DNA from: Amorphophallus konjac
Lineage: Eukaryota; Streptophyta; Magnoliopsida; Alismatales; Araceae
Reading direction: 5' to 3'
Length of the DNA: 64,000 nucleotides
Assembly: GCA_022559845.1 (NCBI GenBank)
Contig: CM040126.1
Location: forward strand, 43,890,458 to 43,954,457
Made by a program: the position numbers and the translations under genes. How positions within the stretch are numbered: position 1 is the stretch's first letter; every line of letters starts with the position of its first letter. Below, piece after piece: positions 43,306 through 55,460 of this stretch. The notes beneath the pieces are model-generated. The model saw only the letters and a program-made list of their open reading frames with translations, had not been told where the DNA came from and ran no database searches.

Positions 43306-43712
43306 TGTTGGATATCTCTAGAAAAATGAAGAAAACTTCTGCATGTCGTGGAAGAAAGACAGCGATGTTGAATGCTCTAGAATGGTGGTAAAAAAAGAGG
43401 AGTCTAGAACCACCTTCAAAGCTATTCTCCACAGACATTTATACCTATAAAAAGGGTGGAGTGGTGCTTGGGAGGTAATGAGAAAAAAGTAGTCACGGGC
43501 CTTTCCACTCCCAAAACTAAAAGACATTCTCCCTTACGTAAGTAACCCTTTCATCCTCATTTTCTTCAAAGAGCATTTAATGCTCCTTCTATTTCATATA
43601 TTGATCTTATTTTCACATTATAAGATCTCATATTGTATGTAGATCTATTTTTAATAAAAAATCAAGTTCTTCCATCAAGCTTGTGCCCCTTTCATTTCCT
43701 TCTGCTCTAACA
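43306..43712 (+). repeat. Copia 5' LTR
   Basis: TGTTGGATATC at the start and CTCTAACA at the end are imperfect inverted termini. TATACCTATAAAAAGG at about 43440 is the likely TATA box. Confidence 0.8.
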
Positions 43713-43717
43713 AATTT

Positions 43718-43729
43718 TGTATCAGAGCC
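43718..43729 (+). promoter_or_regulatory. Copia primer-binding site
   Basis: TTGTATCAGAGCC, one mismatch from the initiator Met tRNA complement, five bases after the LTR end. Confidence 0.75.
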
Positions 43730-43757
43730 ATAGCCTCCATTCTGTCAAGTTCCAATC

Positions 43758-44720
43758 ATGACAGCACTTACCACCACTCTTTTCAAATATTCTAAAAATC
43801 TTATCCCTATTTTTTATGAAAAAAATTATGATTTTTAGAGTCCCCAAATAAAAACTCTATTCATCTCTCAAGATCTCTGCGAGCTTGTTGAAGGCGGATC
43901 TCTTGTTCGGAGGACGCGACAACTCTTACGTCATGAACATCGACAAAATAAAAGGAGTATAAAGAAAACAAGAAGAAAGATAAAAAGACATTATTATTTA
44001 TCCAACAAGAGATAAGTAAATCTATCTTTTTCTGTATTATGGCATTTGCAACTTCAAAAGATACTTGGGAACTTCTAAAACAAGAATTCCAAGGGTCGTC
44101 GAAGGTCATCTCCATTAAGTTGCAATCACTAGGGAGAGAGTTTGATAATATTATGATGAAAGATAATAAAACTATTCAAACATTTTTTATTCAAGTTGTC
44201 GGCATGATAAATCAAATTAGAAATTATAGGGATACAATTGAAGAAAATAAAATAGTTGAGAAAATCTTGAGAAGTCTTCCGATCAAATTCGATCATATTA
44301 TTGTTGTCATTGAAGAATATAAAGATTTATCAAAATTTTATATGCATGAACTAATGGGTTTGTTGGAGGCGCATGAGTAAAGAATGAACATATTTTCTCA
44401 TCAGAATCTGGATGAAACATTTCAATCAAATGTATCATTATCAGATAAAAGAGGAGAGCTAAAGAAAGAGAACATGGAAGACTATTTTTCACAATAGCAA
44501 CAGTTAAGGAAAGGTAATTCGAGGTTGAAGAAATTCATGAAACAATGTCAGGACAAATAAAGAAGGTATGAGAAATATTATCCAAAATGTACGTCTACAT
44601 CCCAATGTCGGATTTGTAAGAAATTTGGGCATTTTACCGAAGATTGTAGATTTAAATGCACTAAATGCAAAAATACTAATCACTCTCAAAGAGATTGTTA
44701 TTATCAGCAAAATAATGAAA
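43758..44720 (+). pseudogene. gag: Copia gag (UBN2-type) with zinc knuckles
   Basis: Starts MTALTTTLFKYSKNL. Stops and a frame change occur before 44039. The capsid segment DTWELLKQEFQGSSKVISIK to MHELMGLLEAHE is intact at 44057-44380. Further along CRICKKFGHFTEDC and CTKCKNTNHSQRDC are two CCHC knuckles. Copia gags of this class bind element RNA and form the particle. Multiple stops make it non-functional. Confidence 0.8.
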
Positions 44721-45191
44721 GTAATTATGCCGAGATGGATCAACTATTTTATTCATGCTTTACTAGTCATTCAGATTCTAGCGATACATGGTATTTGGAT
44801 AACGACTGCAATAATCATATGATATGAAATAAAAGTAACTTTATCAAATTGGATGAAGAAATAGATTCCTAAGTGAAGTTTGGATATGACAAGCTACATA
44901 AAGTAAAAGGTAGGGGAGTGATAGTGGTGCACATAAAGAGAGGTAAGACGAAACTTATCACAGATGTTCTTTATGTTCCTGACCTAACTCAAAATCTACT
45001 AAGTGTGAGATAATTAATGTAAAAAGGTTATTTAGCTAATTTCACAAAAGATGAATACATCATTATGGAAGATAGAAATAAAAAGATTGTGGCAAAAATC
45101 CAGATGACTCCCAACAAAGTATTTTCGCTAAAAATGTCACTGGAAAATATGGCTCTAAAAATAGAAGGAGAAGATAACTCTCTAATATGGC
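44721..45191 (+). pseudogene. Copia protease region
   Basis: TWYLDNDCNNHM at about 44787-44820 aligns with the copia aspartic protease active site, usually W.LDSG.S.H. The catalytic DSG is DND here. GKTKLITDVLYVPDL and NLLSV follow, the standard C-terminal protease and pre-integrase motifs. The sequence is interrupted at LIW by the solo LTR. Confidence 0.75.
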
Positions 45192-45867
45192 TGTTGTGCC
45201 CCAACTTTTTTTTCCAGGAAAAAGCAAGATATAAAGGTCTAGGATTTTTCCCGAACACCTTCTAGGCATTATTTATTCGGCGTCTGGACGACGGTGACAT
45301 GCAAGGGTAATTGGGTCAAGGGAGGATGAACCGGATGTGGACTTGCTAGTCAATTTCTCGGCAATCACCTATGGAACCAAGTTTTTAACTGGAGGAAGTG
45401 CCGCCAGGGCATGGCACGTGGGCTCAGAAGGTCGGACGACATGTGGATAGAGGGAAAATGACGAAAGGCTCCTCATTCTCGAGGAACTCTCCCTATTTTA
45501 TAAAGATACGGAGATCACCATAGAGCAGCTAGAGGAGATGCTCCGAGACTGCACCTGCAATATGGTGACAATCCTAACACTTGACAATATCAACGCTTCT
45601 TGATGAGACTTCTCGACTAGGATGCCCACATCCGGTCCACCCTCCCTTGACCTAGTTACCCTCACCGCCGTCTGGTTGACCCCTTTCATGTGTTCCGTGT
45701 GTCCTCAGAACGATTAACCATTCGCCATTCACCCTTACACGTTTTTAGCGTTCTTTGCATTTCCCGTTATTATCTCTGGAAGCACGCGTGCCAAATCGAC
45801 CCCTCTTGACCTTCCGAAAGGAGAGTGTGTGTCACCGTCGCGGGCAAAAATCCTGCGAGTGCGAACA
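45192..45867. mobile_element. Solo LTR in copia pol
   Basis: 676 bp with termini TGTTGTGCCCC and GTGCGAACA and a perfect 5-bp duplication ATGGC (45187-45191 and 45868-45872). Removing it and one duplicate restores the copia LIWHKRFGHPN reading. No coding sequence; the family is not identified. A TATTTTATAAAGATA box at about 45491 supports plus orientation. Confidence 0.88.
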
Positions 45868-46870
45868 ATGGCATAAGAGATTTGGTCATCCAAATTATAG
45901 AAATATTATACTATTAAAAAAGGAATAGAATGCTCATGGATTGCCATATATAAAAAGAGAAGAAAATAAAATTTGCAAAGGATGCATATATGAAAGATGC
46001 ATAGATTGCCCTTCATTAAAATATCATGGAGAGATAAAGAGTATTGCAATTGATACATGTTGACATTTGTGGTATAACAAAGACTGTCTCACTTAATTGT
46101 TCACGATACTTTCTATTATTTGTGGGTGATTATAGCCGAATGATGTGGATATATTTTTTGAAGAAAAATTCAGAGGCATTTACTTTGTTTTTACAGTTTA
46201 AAGCATTTGTCGAGAAATAAAGTGATAAAAAGCTCAAAATTTTAAGGACTGGTTGTGGAAGAGAGTTTACTTCAAAAGAATTTCAAGAACATTACAGGAA
46301 TAAATGAATAAAGAAAGAGCCAATAGCAAGATGCACGCCTCAACAAAATGGAGTAGTTGAGTAGAAAAATAAGACAATAGTGGAGATGGCTCGGAGCATG
46401 CTAAAAGGTATGAATCTTCCTAACAGTTTTTGGGTTGAGACTGTATATACTATAGTTTACATCTTAAACAGGTCTTCGAGGAAAGTAGTTTCAAACAAAA
46501 CATCATATGAGACTTGATGCAAGAGAAAGACTAAGGTAGGTCATTTTAGAATATTTGGATGTATTACATATGGTCATATTTCTTCACAAGTTAAAGAAGA
46601 AAAAATTGATGTGAAAGAGGAAAAATATATATATTCGTTGAATATAGTGAAGAATCAAAAGTATACAGACAAATAAATTAGTTATATATAGAGATGTGAT
46701 ATTTGATGAAACAACCTCATGGAAATAGGAAGAAGAAGACAAAAATAAGTATGTAAAATTATAAAAGAAAAAAAGTAAAAGATGAAGAATTAATAGCTCC
46801 TTATTCTCTACAAATTTCAAGAGAGTAAGACGAGACAAGTACTGACTCAAACACACCACGACAAAAAGAA
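45868..46870 (+). pseudogene. Copia pre-integrase and integrase
   Basis: WHKRFGHPNYRNI at 45869 carries the pre-integrase zinc-binding His residues, then CKGCIYE. Across several frames the core is legible: VDDYSRMMW-like, RTGCGREFTSKEFQEH (normally RTDRGGEF), PQQNGVVE and a following RSMLKGMNLPNSFW. Stops and frameshifts are dense. Confidence 0.7.
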
Positions 46871-47219
46871 CTCTCTCTCAAAGAAATATATGGATGAGTT
46901 AATGTGGCTTATTTTTTTTGTGAACCACAAAGATATGAAGAGGCAGTTAAAGATGAGAAATGGATAAAAGTCATGGATGAAGAAATGAATATGATTGAAA
47001 AAAATCACACATGGGAGCTAATTAGATAGGCGAAAGATAAAGAAGTTATTGGTTTAAAATAGATATATAAGATTAAGTACAATGATGATGGCTCCATTCA
47101 TAAATATAAGGCAAGGTTCATAACAAAAGGGTATTCTCAACAATCTGGCATTGACTTCAATAAAACATTTGCTCTAGTTACAAGAATAGAGATAATAAGG
47201 AATGTCTTAGCATTGGTAG
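46871..47219 (+). pseudogene. Copia reverse transcriptase, N-terminal fragment
   Basis: EPQRYEEAVKDEKWIKVMDE, NHTWELI, VIGLK and YKARFITKGYSQQSGIDF are the start of the copia RT (RVT_2). The fragment ends after VLALVV at 47219. The catalytic YVDD region is absent. Confidence 0.8.
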
Positions 47220-48048
47220 TGTAGAGACAGAAAATTGGTCTCTAACCCTCGTACCACACTTTTTTATTTATTTGTCGGGGAGGACCGCCTGGCACTCGTG
47301 GAAGTCTACAATCACCAGAAAGAAAGGCGCCAGAAGGAGTCCCAGGCGCTACCCTAGGGGACAACCCTCCGATGCTTAAGTTAACAATGGTTCAAGTGAG
47401 GAACAGAGAAGAGTAAGAGAGATGGAGGAGAATGGAGGTCGTAGTAGGAGATCTGAGAGAAGTGTAGATCCTCCAGACGAGTGCTCGCCGCCCTTAGTGG
47501 TCACCCGGAGAGTGCTCGCTGGGTGGCAAGGTCATACGGGAGGGATTCTCTCTCAGGGGATGAACAGCCACGACCTCTCTCATAGCAGGGTGAGTAGCTC
47601 TCTAGCTTGCTTCTCTGTAGGCGTTTGTTGGTGTGATTCACTGTGTCCATCTGCTCTTTGTCGATGTCCCTTTCATAGGGGGTTATCCTGGTATCGAAGG
47701 CCAATCCTTTAACAGGAGGGGCGCAAGTCATGGAGTAATGTTCCCCGCGATCAGGGCGGGAGTTTCCCGTTGAGGGGCAGGTACCCCAGAGTCGACCGAT
47801 CCCTAGGTGAGTCTTACGGCGCTCGTGAGGCGTGCTCACCCATTGTGGGGTCGAAGCCTGCATCGTGGGGGTAACGGTTAGTCGCTGGAGAGTCCTCCGG
47901 CGGTCAATGCGCCTGGGCCAAGGCCCTTCAAGCTGGCGCATTCGAGGTCCGTCCGTCCTAGGCCGTCCATAACGGGCCATGGCTTGCAGTGGCCAGTTAG
48001 GCGCGTTGTGGACAGTGAGTCGAATTGGGCTTTGTTGTAGATGGGCCC
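47220..48048. mobile_element. Unidentified LTR-type repeat, left part
   Basis: Begins TGTAGAGACAGAAAATTGG, an LTR-like start, exactly where copia RT breaks off. It is non-coding and GC-rich. It is continuous with 59208 onward once the Tekay element and one GGCCC copy are removed (AGATGGGCCC then GATATGGGCC). Family unknown. Confidence 0.55.
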
Positions 48049-50570
48049 TGTAACGACCCGAGATCCGAGTACCGGAAAGGAACGGGCACGACTCGAACCG
48101 CCGCCCACCACCTATGAGCCCGAAGACGCGGAAGGGTTAAGGGATGGTGTGAGGATACAAGAGAATCTAAAATAACTGCAGAGCAAGCACAATAAACTAA
48201 ATAAAATGTATGGAATAAAACAAGTACGCATTAAACAACTACAAGGTCCAGAGTATCTCATGTCCAAAAATAAGTACAATCAGCAGGAAGAAAAGTACAA
48301 GTACGTGGGGCATACACCGGCACTGGTAACTGGCAACTAGCCCTGGCTACTGGAACCACGCAGAACCTCTGACGCACTCCCTTCCAACCTTGCCTCACCT
48401 GAAAACACAGGGGTGAGCCTTATCTCATTGGCTCAGTAGGGATCCCACAGACCCCCACCTCATAACGAGGAAAACAAGACAACAAGGAAAGTAAGCTAAA
48501 TAATAGAAGTACGGCAGTAACAACAATAAATAAACAAAAAATCTCTCTATAACTAGTCGTACCCTACCGAACAAACCGATTGCGATCCGACGGGAAAACA
48601 TATCCATACCTGCCAGGAGACAGGAGCACCACCCACTAGAAGTAAGACCGGATGCATCCCATGATGTCTTACACTGCGCCCCAGTGTCGACCTACACGCC
48701 CCAGGCGGAGACTGAGACACACAACAAGTACCACGAACAAGGACTAGCTGGGTCGCGCTCGTCAGCACGGGTCCGACTGCCCCCAACTACATGTGCACAC
48801 ACAGACCATGTGTTCTAGGTCAGGCCCTCTAGCTGGTTCTTCCCCCCAGCCCGGACGCAGGCTGCAAAGGCAAGGGGCCCTATGGTAACCAGCCTAACAA
48901 CTGTCACTCTTGGGTAAGCCGCTCCACCACTCCCGGGTGGGTCAACACACGCGTGCTGTAAGAAGGCTACGTCTAGTGGAGGTGACACGGGAGGTATGAA
49001 CTCACTAAGCTATGGGAATCATCAAAAATGATAGACGAGGTGTGGAGACGGCCCTCCGTACCAACACCGACTGTCGGTGACACAAATCAGGGAATACAGA
49101 TGCCCGGGACACAAGCGAGGTCTAATCGACCTCCAAGACACACGGGCACACTAATCGAGGTAATTCACTCCTCCGAGAATCCTCTTGGTGTACCTATGGC
49201 TCTCACTGGGTGCACAAGACATCCCTTAAGCCATACGCCACAAAGGACCAAGGACCAGCTTAACCGGAGGCTAAAACGGCACCAAAGAAACCCCGGTCGC
49301 GATGGAAACAGAGTGGTGGTCTTCCCTGGACCATCACTCCCAGTGGCGGCCAGCCCTGGGCCGCAATAGGGCCTTGGCGGTCTTCCTGAGACCGCCAGGA
49401 CGAGGAGGCGGCCATCTCCATGTCCGCCACCTGGCAAACCTTGGGGGTGGAGTAGCGACCCATCACCAGGCCGCTACCCCGAGTGGGGCGGTCACCCAAT
49501 GACCGCACCCATCGGGAAACGGCCATGCCCTGGTCACAACATGTCAAGGTCTCCCAACGGTCAAAAACCCGCACCCCGAGGGTGCGTTGACCCGACCGAA
49601 GAAACGGTCGGTGGCTGGCCGTTACCCCAAGGGTAGCAGTCAGTCGCAAGATCGCAATAGAGGGTGGCGGTCTCCCTGGGACCGCTACTCCCAACCGACA
49701 TTCCGAACTAAATAGCGCCCCCCCAGAGGACCGCCTCATACAGAAGGTGATTCCTGGTAGGACTGCAACTTCAACCCGAGCGCGAAAACGGCGTGAGCTG
49801 CGGAAAAACCCCACACCACACCCCAATCACCCTCAGATGATGGGGAATCAAAGGGGAACTCTTCCCCAACCCTCCTAGCATCAATCCATGCCCATAGATC
49901 GGTCTCAAACCTCGAAAAACACAAGATCCGGTGCTCAACCCCAAATCATGCATTTTCCCGCTCTGACACAAAACAAGCCCCTCTCGGCCTAGAAATCATG
50001 GGAATGGGAATACAAGGAGGAGGGATCCGTCCCCCTACCTCAAGAAAGCTTCAAAACCTCCGGATCGCTGCCGATCTCCAAATCACGTTCAAACCATAAA
50101 CTTCACACCCTCGCCGTGAGATCAGCACCACCACGCTCACCTTGCCGCCGCCGTCATCACCGCGCCGCCGCCTTGGTCCGCCGTCCGTCGCCGGAGGAGG
50201 AGGGGCTCCGCGTCCGTTCACGGGGGAGAGAGCAACGGTCGAGAGGGGGAGAGGGGTGCCATGGGAGGGAAAGGGAAGAAGAAGAAAGGAAAAAGAAGAA
50301 AAAGAAAAATGGTTTATTATATAGAAATCCAAAAATCTAAAAAATATGAAAAATTGGAAAAAAAATAATTTTCTCGATCCTCGGAACACGCTCGACACAC
50401 TGGTAACATCCCGGAGTTGGAGAACACAATAGTTCACCCCGTACAGGGTTCCGAAGGCTCGTCAGAGGAAAACATGCGTAAACTATAAAACGCTCTCTGG
50501 GACCCCCAAAAGTGATCCGAAATCCAAGGATCCTGATCTGAAAAATATATGAAAAACTCGGGGCATTACA
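48049..50570 (-). repeat. 3' LTR of Tekay element
   Basis: 2522 bp. A minus-strand CTATATAATAAACC TATA box lies at about 50311-50325. It matches the 5' LTR along its length apart from the LINE insertion in the latter. Confidence 0.9.
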
Positions 50571-50585
50571 GCCCTCCCCCCTTAA
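50571..50585 (-). promoter_or_regulatory. Polypurine tract of Tekay element
   Basis: The minus strand reads AAGGGGGAGGGC immediately before the 3' LTR. Confidence 0.8.
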
Positions 50586-50639
50586 ATAAATTTCTTCCTC
50601 GAAATTAAAAATAAGGTACAAGAACAAGGGAGAAAACTA

Positions 50640-50990
50640 ACTCGAACAAGTAGGGATACTACCACTGCATCTCTTCCTCTCGCTCCCACGACGCCTCACC
50701 ACCAGAGTGACGCTGCCAAACCACCTTTACCAGGGGAATAACCTTGTTCCGCAAGCGGTCCTCACGCCAATCCTTAATGCAGATAGGGTACTCCGGAAGG
50801 GACAAGTCAGGGCTACCTCGGGCCAAACAGAAACTTCCAAGACATGGGAATCATCGGGCATATACTTACGCAGTATTGACACATGAAACACGTCATGCAG
50901 AGCAGCTAGCCCCGGGGGTAACTGCAACCGAGAAGCAACTTCACCAATACGCTCGATAATGAGAAAAGGACCAATGTAGCGGGGACTCAA
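50640..50990 (-). pseudogene. Tekay integrase C-terminus and chromodomain-like end
   Basis: The minus strand reads VFHVSILRKYMPDDSH and then, in a shifted frame, LPEYPICIKDWREDRLRNKV, VKVVWQRHSGGEASWEREEE. The W-x-x-x-x-x-EA-x-WE core resembles the degenerate chromodomain at the C-terminus of Tekay/Del integrases, which is thought to steer insertion to marked chromatin. The change of frame is near 50800. Confidence 0.65.
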
Positions 50991-51900
50991 CTTCCCATGC
51001 TTGTCAAAATGCCTTACACCCTTCATGGGAGAGACCCTCAAAAACACCCGATCTTCTACCGCAAAGCTGAGGGGTTGCCTTCTCCGATCGACATAACTCT
51101 TCTGTCGACTCTACCTCGCCAACATCTTCTGCCGAACAAAATGCACCACCTCAGTACACTGATGTACCAAATCTAGTCCCGTCAGGACACGCTCGCCTAC
51201 CTCAAACCAATCAAGCGGAGTCCGGCACGGTCGCCCGTACAACGCCTCATATGGAGCCATACCGATGCTGGAATGATAGCTGTTGTTGTAGGGGAACTCC
51301 ACTAACGGTAAATGGTGGGTCAGACACCTTGCCACTCTAGGCAGCACGACCTCAACATATCCTCCATAGTCTGGATGGTCCTCTCAGACTGACCGTCCGA
51401 CTGAGGATGGTAAGCCGAGCTAAATGCCAACTCCATGCCCAGAGCTCTCTGGAAGCTCCTCCAAAATCCCGAAGTGAAGCGCGGATCACGATCAGACACA
51501 ATGGAGATGGGAACTCCATGCAACGGAATGATCCGCTCCACATATAGTCTCGCCAACTTGTGCACACTCCAACTTACTTTGATCGGCAACAACCGAGCCG
51601 TCTTCGTCAGTCTATCCACCAGTAACCAAATACTATCATGCCCACTGGATGTCCTCGGTAAGCTAACCACAAAGTCAGTGGTCACATGGTCCCACTTCCA
51701 CGCGAAAATCTCCAAGGGCTTAAGTGTACCACCCGGTCACTGGTGTTCCGCCTTCACCTGCTGAAAGATCAGACACCTGGACATGAATTCTGCAACATCT
51801 CTCTTCATACCAGGCCACCAGAACTGTCTCTTCAAATTCTGGTACATCTTCACCGATCCGAGATGAACGGCATATCAGCTCCCATGAGCCTCCCGCAACA
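50991..51900 (-). pseudogene. Tekay integrase
   Basis: Core motifs on the minus strand: KWDHVTTDFVVSLPRT (first Asp), IVSDRDPRFTSGFW (second Asp) and HPQSDGQSERTIQTMED (Glu). They are followed by LPLVEFPYNNSYHSSIGMAP and ALYGRPCRTPLDW, and then the GPFLIIERIGEVASRLQLP module. Stops at about 51348, 51716 and 51110 interrupt it. Confidence 0.88.
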
Positions 51901-52600
51901 CTGCGCGTCTCACCTGCTCCTCAGTTGGGACGTACAGTCTACCCCTGAATCTTACGGCTCCATCCTCATCAAACTCCACCTCGACCATCGATAAAACTCG
52001 AGGTAGCTCGGGGTCAGCACGTTGAGCCTCCGTCACCTGGCGACGAATAGCTGGCGTGACTGTCAAGCTCGTGAGAGTAGCGGAACCCTGATCCGGAGGG
52101 ACCTTGAGCCTAAAAGTCATGGCCGGCACTTGCTCCCATAACCTCCACTTCCGCAACAACATCTGACTGACCAAGGCATCAGCCACGACATTTATCCTGC
52201 CAGGCTGATAGGACAGAGTGAAATCATAGTCCTTCATGTACTCCATCCACCTCCTCTGCCTGACGTTAAGATCCTTCTGGGTAAACACATACCTCAAACT
52301 CTGATGGTCAGTGAAAATCTCAAACTTCTCGCCGTACAGATAATGCCTCCAGATCTTTAGAGCAAAAATCATAGCTGTCAACTTGAGATCATGAGTAGGA
52401 TAGTTCTCTTCATGTGGCTTCAATTGTCGAGATGCATAAGCCACAACTCTACCATGCTACATCAGCACGGTGCCCAAACCTACCCTGGAAGCATCTGTAC
52501 ACACCACGAAACCTCCTGATCCTGAAGGTAACACCAACACTGGAGCGGTAGTGAGCAATCTCTTCAGCTCCATAAAGCTCTGCTCACACTCCGCCGTCTA
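51901..52600 (-). pseudogene. Tekay RNase H
   Basis: FVVCTDASRVGLGTVLM begins the domain (catalytic Asp), stop at about 52458, then [40 protein letters not shown] and [20 protein letters not shown]. Standard gypsy RT_RNaseH layout. Confidence 0.85.
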
Positions 52601-53500
52601 GACAAACGACACATCCTTCCGTGTGAATCTGGTCATAGGGACTGCAATGCGAGCGAAACGCTGAATAAATCTCCTATAATAGCCTGCAAGCCCCAAAAAG
52701 CTCCGAATCTCCGTGACAGAACTCGGCCTCGGCCACTCCACCACAGCCTCGACCTTGGCCGGATCCACGGAAACACCATCGCCAGAAATCACGTGCCCTA
52801 AAAAGTGCACCTCACGAAGCCAGAACTCACACTTGCTGAGCTTGGCATACAATTGGTGATCTCGCAAAGTCTGCAACACGACCCTCAAATGATGCACATG
52901 CTCCTCAGCAGACCGCGAATACACAAGGATGTCATCTACAAACACGACCATGAACTGGTCCAGATACGGACGGAACACCCTATACATCAAATCCATAAAT
53001 GCTGTGGGGGCATTTGTGTGGCCAAATGGCATCACCAAGAACTCATAATGCCCGTACCTCAAGCGGAATGCAGTCTTCTCAATGTCAGACTCTCGGATCT
53101 ATAGCTGATAATAACCTGACCTCAAATCAATCTGTGAAAACACCTGGGCCGACTGAATTTGATCGAACAAGTCATCAATCCGAGACAATGGGTACTTGTT
53201 CTTAACAGTCGCCTGGTTTAGTTGCCGATAGTCGATACACAACCTCAGACTACCATCCTTCTTTTTCACAAACAACACGGGCGCACCCTAAGGGGAGAAG
53301 CTAGGATGAATATACCCCTTGGCAAGTAACTCATACAACTACGCCTTCAACTCTCTCAACTCAGCCGGTGCCATTCGATAAGGGGCCTTCGACATAGGTG
53401 TCGTACCTAGCACCATCTCAATCACGAAATCAATCTCCGGCTGTGGTGGCAACCATGGCAAATCCTCGGGAAAAACATCAGGGAACTCACACACAACCGG
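52601..53500 (-). pseudogene. Tekay reverse transcriptase
   Basis: EFPDVFPEDLPWLPPQPEID leads in, followed by APYRMAPAELRELKA (stop at 53339), [29 protein letters not shown], the catalytic FVDDILVYS and [19 protein letters not shown]. Stops at about 53102, 53290 and 53339. These motifs place the element in the Tekay/Del chromoviruses. Confidence 0.9.
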
Positions 53501-53699
53501 AATATCCTCCACTTCCTGACACTGTTGATCAACCATGACCACCGAAGCGAGAAAACCCTGGCACCCAGCATCAAGCAATCTACGTGCCTTAATGGCCGAA
53601 ATAAGAAAACAGGGAGAGGAAGATCGGATACCTTGGAAGTAGAAGGTGGGTCCACGAAGATGCTGGAAGTAAACCCTCTTCGAGCCGTAATCCACCATG

Positions 53700-54060
53700 G
53701 CATGATGGGCCTCAAGCTAGTCCACGTCCAAAATCACATCAAAATCTTGAAGCGGCAATGCATAAAGCCTGGCCGGTAAGTTCTGCCCCTTGACCAACAC
53801 AGGTACCTTCTCAAGGCAATACGGGGTGAGCATGAAATCACCAGTAGGAAACTCCACTACCAAGTCACAAGACACCTCAGTCGCCGACTCCTCAGCACTC
53901 TAAGCAAAATCCTCCGATATGAGCGAATGAGACGCGCCAGAATCACACAATACTCGAGCCGCACAACCCATAATCAAAAAAGTACCTTCCACTAACTGCA
54001 ATGCCTCAGCCTCCACCCTGGTCATGTGCGTAACTCTACCTCGGGATCTCTGCCTCCCTA
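53700..54060 (-). pseudogene. Tekay protease
   Basis: VLCDSGASHSLISEDFA at about 53957-53905 carries an intact DSGAS active site. A TAG follows within the motif neighbourhood. The downstream region to 53700 has LEKVPVLVKGQNLPARLY, typical of gypsy RVP_2 proteases. Confidence 0.8.
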
Positions 54061-54099
54061 CAGTAGCCGACTGGGATAACTGTGGAAACTGACCCTACT

Positions 54100-55309
54100 G
54101 CTGGTACAGTTGCTGTTGCGGTGGTGGCTGCTGGGGCTAAAACTACTGTTGCTGTTGAAACTTGTGTGGCTGATGCGGTCTCTGAGGATAGTCACGTGCC
54201 ATGTGCACCTGCTGGTCACACCTGAAGCATATCACAGGCGCTGAGCACTGCCTGCCTGGATGAGAATCGTCGCACCGAGGACATTTTCCCCTAGAACCAC
54301 TCACTGAACCCTAACGCTGGTATGATGTGGGCTGCTGAACACTGCCCGCTGATACCTACCCCTGATCTCTGCGATCATGACACCTCCTACCAAAACCCAC
54401 GTTCTTGAACAACTTCTTAAGCTTCGACCCAAAGGAAGCCGAATCTGCTGCTGACGCTACGGACGGAGATGGCCCTGCGTTGCCTGCTAAGGGCTGGACA
54501 GTACTCTGCTGCTACACAGTCGTCAGCTGACTAAGACCCTTCTGTGTCTGACCGGCACTACCCTATCCTCAAGTCCTCTGCAAATCCTCCTCTAACGATG
54601 CTGCTGCTCTGCAAGTTGTCTCTAGGTTGGCCATACATGACGCAATCAGGGGGTGCCTCAGCTCTGGCCTCAAACCCCTGACAAACTGTTGGGTCTTCAA
54701 CTCCTCAACTACCATGATGAGTGCCGCATAACGGCCCAGCTCAATAAACCTGGATCGATACTACATCACTGTCATATCCCCCTGGGTCAACTCTAGGAAC
54801 TGGTGCATCTTCTGTGATCTGAGGAAGGACGGACCAAAAGCATGCTCAAAAGCCGCGACGAACTCCCGCCACGCTACCTGCCGAAGGGGACGAGACTGGA
54901 ACACTGCTCCCCACTCTGCCGTCCACCAGGTCCGAGTTGATCCCTGCAACCGATGGCAGTCCAACATCACCTTCTCTTCCTCAACACACTCCATAGAGCT
55001 GAATATCCTCTCCATGTCATCGAGCCACTCTCATGCCGCCTCAGGATTTGACTGCCCATTGAAAGGGGGCGGTTGGAACTGCAAGAACTCCTTCAGCACA
55101 CGACCACGACCACCCCGAGATGACGAGCCCTTGCTAGCTTCACCCCCTTACTGCTGAAGAACATACTGATACATACCTTTGAAGAACTCATCTGCTCCAG
55201 AAATCCTCGCCTCTCTAGCCGCGTCTTCCGGAAGCATTGCTCTACTCTGCCCTTCCTGACCCTCACCTGACTATCCCTGCTGGGAACGAGTCCTCCTTCT
55301 CGGTGCCAT
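54100..55309 (-). pseudogene. gag: Tekay gag
   Basis: The start Met at 55309 (MAPRRRTRSQQG then TGA/TAG-type stop). Capsid motif FLQFQPPPFNGQSNPEAA, WLDDMERIFSSMECVEEEKV and GSTRTWWTAEW span about 55110-54900. Two metal-binding motifs follow: CPRCDDSHPGRQC and CFRCDQQVHMARDY. In the second the last Cys is Tyr and the Gly before His is Val, so the knuckle is damaged. At least eight stops, several CAG-to-TAG. Confidence 0.82.
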
Positions 55310-55448
55310 AACCCCTATTAACAGGAAAACAACCAACGGAATCAATAAAACACACAGTTCCCTAAGCCAGTCACCGACGGTACAGGACATTCATGGACCT
55401 TCTAGACCACTGCAATCATCTCAGGTTCTTATGTATCTCCACAACCCC

Positions 55449-55460
55449 GCTCTGATACCA
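55449..55460 (-). promoter_or_regulatory. Tekay primer-binding site
   Basis: The minus strand reads TGGTATCAGAGC two bases after the 5' LTR end, complementary to initiator Met tRNA. Confidence 0.9.

Larger units (their letters stand above)
43306..47219 (+). mobile_element. Ty1/copia retrotransposon, truncated and decayed
   Basis: A 407-bp 5' LTR, Met-type primer-binding site, gag, zinc knuckles, protease, integrase and the start of RT in copia order (integrase before RT). A solo LTR at 45192-45867 interrupts it. It stops abruptly at 47219 where another repeat begins, and the rest of RT, RNase H and 3' LTR are missing from the window. Base composition is AT-rich, unlike the Tat and Tekay elements. 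Confidence 0.85.

Noticed and set aside
49165..49826. Minus-strand proteins in the Tekay LTR
   Set aside because: They lie entirely in LTR sequence, have no known domain and are not matched intact in the other LTR.
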